Below are positions 34,496 to 37,692 of a stretch of 37,692 nucleotides of DNA, piece by piece (position 1 is the first letter of the stretch; each line of letters starts with the position of its first letter). The notes below the pieces were generated by a model, which saw only the letters and a list, made by a program, of their open reading frames with translations, did no database searches and was not told where the DNA came from. Source of the DNA: Oscillospiraceae bacterium (GTDB taxonomy: Bacteria > Bacillota > Clostridia > Oscillospirales > Oscillospiraceae); NCBI GenBank assembly GCA_024404315.1, contig JAKSQD010000015.1:1-37692 (forward strand), given 5' to 3'. The position numbers were made by a program, and so were the translations under genes.

Positions 34496-35977
34496 ATGGC
34501 AAAAAAGTTTCAGCCTGTGAGTCCCGCCACTGAGCGGGAAACCCGCAGAGAAAAACTGGTGAGCCTCCGTGAAGCGGGTCGTGACCCCTTTATGGAGACC
34601 AAATTCGACTTCGATACGGTTGCAGCCGATATCAACAACAAGTTCGAAGAGCTGGAGGGGCGCACCGTCTCTGTTGCTGGCCGTCTGATGAGCAAGCGTG
34701 GCATGGGCAAGGTTTCCTTCTGCGATTTGCAGGATGACTCCGGCGTGGTGCAGCTGTATGTCCGCCGTGATCTGGTGGGCGAGGAGCCTTACAGCTACTT
34801 TAAGAAATATGACCGTGGTGATATCGTTGGTGTCACCGGCGAGGTGTTCAAGACGGAAAAGGGTCAGATTTCTGTTCGTGCCGAAAAGGTCACTCTGCTG
34901 GCAAAGAGCCTGAATCCCCTGCCCGAGAAGTTCCACGGCTTGACCGACCGTGAGACCCGTTACCGTGAGCGCTATGTGGACTTGATCGTCAATCCCGATG
35001 TCAAGCAAACCTTCATCAAGCGCAGCCTGATTCTGCGAGAGCTTCGCTCCTTCCTGGATGGCCGTGGCTTCCTGGAGGTGGATACCCCTATTCTGACTCC
35101 CTTTGAGATCGGCGCTTCTGCTCGTCCCTTCTACACCCACCACAACACGCTGGATATGGATATGGTGCTCCGCATCGAAACCGAGCTGTATCTGAAACGT
35201 TTGATTGTGGGCGGTATGGATCGTGTTTATGAGGTGGGTCGTATCTTCCGCAACGAGGGTATGGATCCCAAGCACAACCCCGAGTTCACCACCATTGAAC
35301 TGTATCAGGCTTACACCGATTTCCAGGGCATGATGGATCTGGTGGAAGACATGATGAAGACCGTGGCACAGAAGGTTTGCGGTACGCTGGTTGTCCCCTA
35401 TCAGGGTCACGAAATTGACCTGGGTCATTGGGAGCGCCTGACCATGGTGGAAGCAGTGAAAAAGTATTCCGGCGTGGACTTCAACGACTGGCAGACCGAT
35501 GAGGATGCCATCGCCTGCGCCAAGGATCACGAGGTGGAGCTGCCCGAGGTTCCCACGAAGGGGGCAATTCTGGCTGAGTTCTTCGACAAGTATGTGGAAG
35601 AAAAGCTGATTCAGCCCACCTTTATCTATGATTATCCCGTTGAGATTTCTCCTCTGGCAAAGCGCAAGCCCACCGATCCCGCTTTCACGGAGCGCTTTGA
35701 GTACTTCATCAATGCAACAGAGTTTGGCAACGCTTTCTCCGAGCTGAACGACCCCGTAGACCAGCGTGGACGCTTTGAGCGACAGGTTGCAGAACGCAAG
35801 GCGCTGGAGCCCAATACCCGTGCGCAGGTGGATTATGACTTTATCAACGCACTGGAATATGGTATGCCCCCCACGGGTGGCCTGGGCTTCGGCATTGACC
35901 GTCTGGTGATGCTGCTGACCGATTCTGCAAGCATCCGTGATGTTCTGCTGTTCCCCACGATGAAACCGTTGGACTAA
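34496..35977 (+). CDS. lysS: lysyl-tRNA synthetase, class II
   Basis: Charges tRNA-Lys. The 493-aa protein has the N-terminal OB-fold anticodon-binding domain (about residues 58-150), class II motif 2 (FRNEGMDPKHNPEFTTIE) and motif 3 (GLGFGIDRLVMLLT). The C-terminus DVLLFPTMKPLD is complete and conserved. Codon bias is strong (high expression). The last codons ATGAAACCG recur 600 nt downstream, so this 3' end appears to be an integration target and the terminal codons may have been supplied by the element. Confidence 0.97.
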   Translation: MAKKFQPVSPATERETRREKLVSLREAGRDPFMETKFDFDTVAADINNKFEELEGRTVSVAGRLMSKRGMGKVSFCDLQDDSGVVQLYVRRDLVGEEPYSYFKKYDRGDIVGVTGEVFKTEKGQISVRAEKVTLLAKSLNPLPEKFHGLTDRETRYRERYVDLIVNPDVKQTFIKRSLILRELRSFLDGRGFLEVDTPILTPFEIGASARPFYTHHNTLDMDMVLRIETELYLKRLIVGGMDRVYEVGRIFRNEGMDPKHNPEFTTIELYQAYTDFQGMMDLVEDMMKTVAQKVCGTLVVPYQGHEIDLGHWERLTMVEAVKKYSGVDFNDWQTDEDAIACAKDHEVELPEVPTKGAILAEFFDKYVEEKLIQPTFIYDYPVEISPLAKRKPTDPAFTERFEYFINATEFGNAFSELNDPVDQRGRFERQVAERKALEPNTRAQVDYDFINALEYGMPPTGGLGFGIDRLVMLLTDSASIRDVLLFPTMKPLD

Positions 35978-36060
35978 ATCTTCCGAGATTTGGCTAAAAA
36001 GCAAATAATTCAAGAGTTTGGTCTACCAAAAGTTAGAACTGACCAACGAACTGACCAAAG
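35951..36060. repeat. element end copy A at lysS (att-like)
   Basis: The lysS tail TTCCCCACGATGAAACCG (from 35951) is followed 78 nt after ATGAAACCG by a pair of 11-mers, ACTGACCAACG (36038-36048) and ACTGACCAAAG (36050-36060), 12 nt apart. The same arrangement recurs at 36551-36663. These resemble an attachment core with arm-type recombinase sites. Confidence 0.65.
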
Positions 36061-36130
36061 ATTTCAGAAAGTTCATTTGTGGTTAGGCTGATTTAAGCTG
36101 AACTCTATGAAGCACATAACAAAAATCAAG

Positions 36131-36194
36131 CAGGTAATTCGACACGTTTTCGCAACTTTTTGCAAGTGTTGACTTACCTGCTTTGTTTTCTTTT
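36131..36194 (+). terminator. hairpin copy A, likely lysS terminator
   Basis: CAGGTAATTCGACAC (36131-36145) pairs with GTGTTGACTTACCTG (36166-36180), with two imperfect pairs, followed by a T-rich stretch. It is the first terminator-like structure after lysS and is duplicated at 36723-36767. Confidence 0.65.
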
Positions 36195-36550
36195 AATCCC
36201 TGTTTTTTTGACATTTTTGCTGGTGATTCGCAAGTGGCGATTTTGAAGGCTCAGAAAGCCGCTCTTGCAGAGCAATTTTTGACTACCTATTCCCTATCGC
36301 CAGCCACCGAGATGCAGGATGCAGGAGAAAGCAGCTTATTCAGGTAGATACTTTGAATATTTTTGGATGACTAAAATGGCTTCATAACAACGTCAAACAA
36401 AGTGACCAAAACCAACATCAAAACCAAACCTATTGAGAAGATATAAGGAATCTCATGGAGATATATGAGTAACGTATATCTGAAAAGTTCAAAAAGTATC
36501 GAATATTGCCTGTATTTAAAAACAAATTGAACTTCTTTCTCAGCCATACA
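36181..36550. other. non-coding remnant between two element ends
   Basis: AT-rich DNA without a convincing gene. One plus frame, open from about 36138 to 36348 without a start codon, encodes a stretch ending QKAALAEQFLTTYSLSPATE and a short tail; it may be the relic of a gene of a first inserted element or chance. A single further AGTGACCAAA 11-mer stands at 36401-36411. Confidence 0.4.
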
Positions 36551-36663
36551 ATGTTTCCGACAATGAAACCGATTGATTAAAAATCAGGATTTGAGACAGA
36601 AAATCAAATTATAAACGCTATTTATCCTTGAAAAGTTCTAAGTGACCAAAGCACTGACCAACG
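36551..36663. repeat. element end copy B with lysS-like tail
   Basis: The bases 36551-36580 encode MFPTMKPID and a stop, a clear lysS C-terminus that belongs to no local gene. ATGAAACCG (36563-36571) is identical to the lysS end. AGTGACCAAAG (36641-36651) and ACTGACCAACG (36653-36663) follow at the same 78-nt distance and 12-nt spacing as in copy A. Overall the two copies are diverged homologues. Confidence 0.65.
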
Positions 36664-36722
36664 TGCCATTATAATGCTTTGAATTTTTCGAGAGATTTAT
36701 GAAGCCACTTACTAACGCAATA

Positions 36723-36779
36723 CAGGTAATTCGACACTTTTTGACGCAATTAGTGTTGAATTACCTGTTTCTTTTTTAT
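36723..36779 (+). terminator. hairpin copy B before parA
   Basis: CAGGTAATTCGACAC (36723-36737) and GTGTTGAATTACCTG (36753-36767) pair over 15 bp with one G-U wobble, followed by TTTCTTTTTT. It lies 24 nt before the parA-like gene and would block readthrough from lysS into the element. Confidence 0.7.
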
Positions 36780-36803
36780 CCAAATCAAAGGAAGAGTGAT
36801 GGC

Positions 36804-37692
36804 ATGGCAAAAGTAATCATGGTAGGGCTGCCCAAGGGCGGCGTAGCAAAGACCACAGTGACCCGTAACCTCGGCTACGAATTGGCTCAGGCTGGAAAGA
36901 AGGTGCTGATGATCGACTTTGATGGTCAGGCGAATCTCTCCATCTGCTGCGGCATCGACCAGCCGAAGGAGCTTGAAGTCACGGTGGGTAATCTTCTGAA
37001 ATACGAAAAGGACGGTCTTGAGCTTCCGCCTCACAGCGAATACCTGTTGAACGTGGACGGTGTTGACCTCATTCCCGCAAACAAGTATCTCACCGCCGTT
37101 GAAACGGAGATGAAGATGGACTATGGCTGTGACCAGCTCCTCGGCAACATCGTGGAAGCCTACCGTGAGGACTACGATTACATTCTCATTGATACGGGTC
37201 CCAACGAGGGAACGCTGACGGTCAACGCCCTGTGTGCCGCTGATTCCATCCTCATTCCTATGGACTTGCAGATTTTCGCACTTGCCGCCGTGCAGGAGGT
37301 TGTGACCAGCATCATCAAGCTCCGCCGCCGCTTGAAGAAGAAGCTGGACTTTGAGGGGATTGTGTTCAACAGGTACGATGAACGCACCAACCTTGCCAAT
37401 CAGATCATGAGCGAGGTTAAGGAAATATATGGTAATTCCATTCCGATGTTCAAGGCGACCATCCCCCAAACTGTCCGTATCGGTGAAGCTCACTATCCCA
37501 AGGCGGATATTACCGTGGCAGGCTTTGAAACGACCAACCTCCCGTCCTACTATGATGTTGCGGTTGGCAACGTGCCTTTCGGCAATTATCAGGTGGACGA
37601 CCCCACCTATAATTATCTCCGATTCTCCATCCACAACTACTTCGCCGCCAAAATGATCGACCAAGTACGCCCCGGCGGTATTACGGCGTTTG
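36804..37692 (+). CDS. ParA-type ATPase fused in frame to N6-adenine methylase segment (partial)
   Basis: Open to the window end (296 codons). Residues 1-231 are a ParA/MinD-like ATPase with deviant Walker A KGGVAKTT at 11-18, the A' segment LMIDFDGQAN, and DYILIDTGPN as Walker B; such genes open many integrative elements. From about residue 231-235 the sequence switches to the middle of an element-encoded DNA methylase: ITVAGFETTN, then YDVAVGNVPFG with the NxPF catalytic motif at 256-259, and DQVRPGGITAF. The usual ParA C-terminus and the methylase's SAM-binding N-terminus are missing. ATG 36804 has AAGGAAGAG 7 nt upstream. Likely a deletion join or an assembly chimera. Confidence 0.8.
   Translation, partial: MAKVIMVGLPKGGVAKTTVTRNLGYELAQAGKKVLMIDFDGQANLSICCGIDQPKELEVTVGNLLKYEKDGLELPPHSEYLLNVDGVDLIPANKYLTAVETEMKMDYGCDQLLGNIVEAYREDYDYILIDTGPNEGTLTVNALCAADSILIPMDLQIFALAAVQEVVTSIIKLRRRLKKKLDFEGIVFNRYDERTNLANQIMSEVKEIYGNSIPMFKATIPQTVRIGEAHYPKADITVAGFETTNLPSYYDVAVGNVPFGNYQVDDPTYNYLRFSIHNYFAAKMIDQVRPGGITAF

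Noticed and set aside
33992-36013. 673-codon minus-strand frame opposite greA and lysS
   Set aside because: An antisense frame kept open by the strong codon bias of greA and lysS, both of which are intact on the plus strand.
36750-37664. 304-codon minus-strand frame opposite the parA-like gene
   Set aside because: The plus frame has clear Walker motifs and a ribosome site; the minus frame has no recognisable domain.

Overview
The window looks like a chromosomal segment of an endospore-forming Clostridia bacterium. The complete spoIIIAA-AH operon and spoVT show sporulation. The gene set (type-2 PyrF, PyrK/PyrD class 1B, Ldh_2-type malate dehydrogenase next to malic enzyme, many DUF proteins typical of gut Firmicutes) suggests an Oscillospiraceae-like anaerobe; the family is an inference from gene content only.

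Layout. 1-293: AT-rich, no firm gene. 294-5132 (+): spoIIIA operon with a strong terminator. 5202-7594: LysR regulator and a divergent MATE exporter with an operator-like palindrome between them. 7603-11226 (-): clpC and queA, each its own unit. 11423-12147 (-): two small membrane proteins. 12330-14171 (+): pyrG with its own promoter and a leader terminator. 14260-17081 (+): Ldh_2-family dehydrogenase behind a structured leader ending in a terminator-like hairpin, then a 240-bp inverted-repeat element, then malic enzyme. 17102-22060 (-): cluster of acylphosphatase, DUF1292, RuvX, two HAD phosphatases, a zinc ribbon, a DUF6199-like membrane protein fused in frame to cytidine deaminase, and a DUF3810 protease-like protein. 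22176-30027 (-): pyrC-pyrF-(zinc ribbon)-pyrK-pyrD, a 62-aa protein, a phosphatase-acetyltransferase fusion and a YgiQ radical SAM protein. 30265-32880: small signal-anchored protein, tcdA, GPH-type symporter. 33169-35977 (+): spoVT, greA, lysS. 35978-37692: integrative-element DNA inserted at the 3' end of lysS.

Pyrimidine metabolism recurs: four de novo genes in one operon, CTP synthase and cytidine deaminase; carAB, pyrB and pyrE are absent here. The dehydrogenase and malic enzyme form a malate/pyruvate node with C-ending codon bias suggesting high expression.

The most notable observations are: (1) two diverged copies of the same element end at lysS, each with a lysS-like tail, paired 11-mers 12 nt apart exactly 78 nt downstream, and a CAGGTAATTCGACAC hairpin, implying a tandem insertion with a roughly 600-bp remnant; (2) a ParA ATPase joined in frame to the middle of an N6-adenine methylase at the window end; (3) the membrane protein-cytidine deaminase fusion, whose predicted topology would put the deaminase outside the cell; (4) two leader attenuators (pyrG and the dehydrogenase); (5) the inverted-repeat element and its partial second copy.
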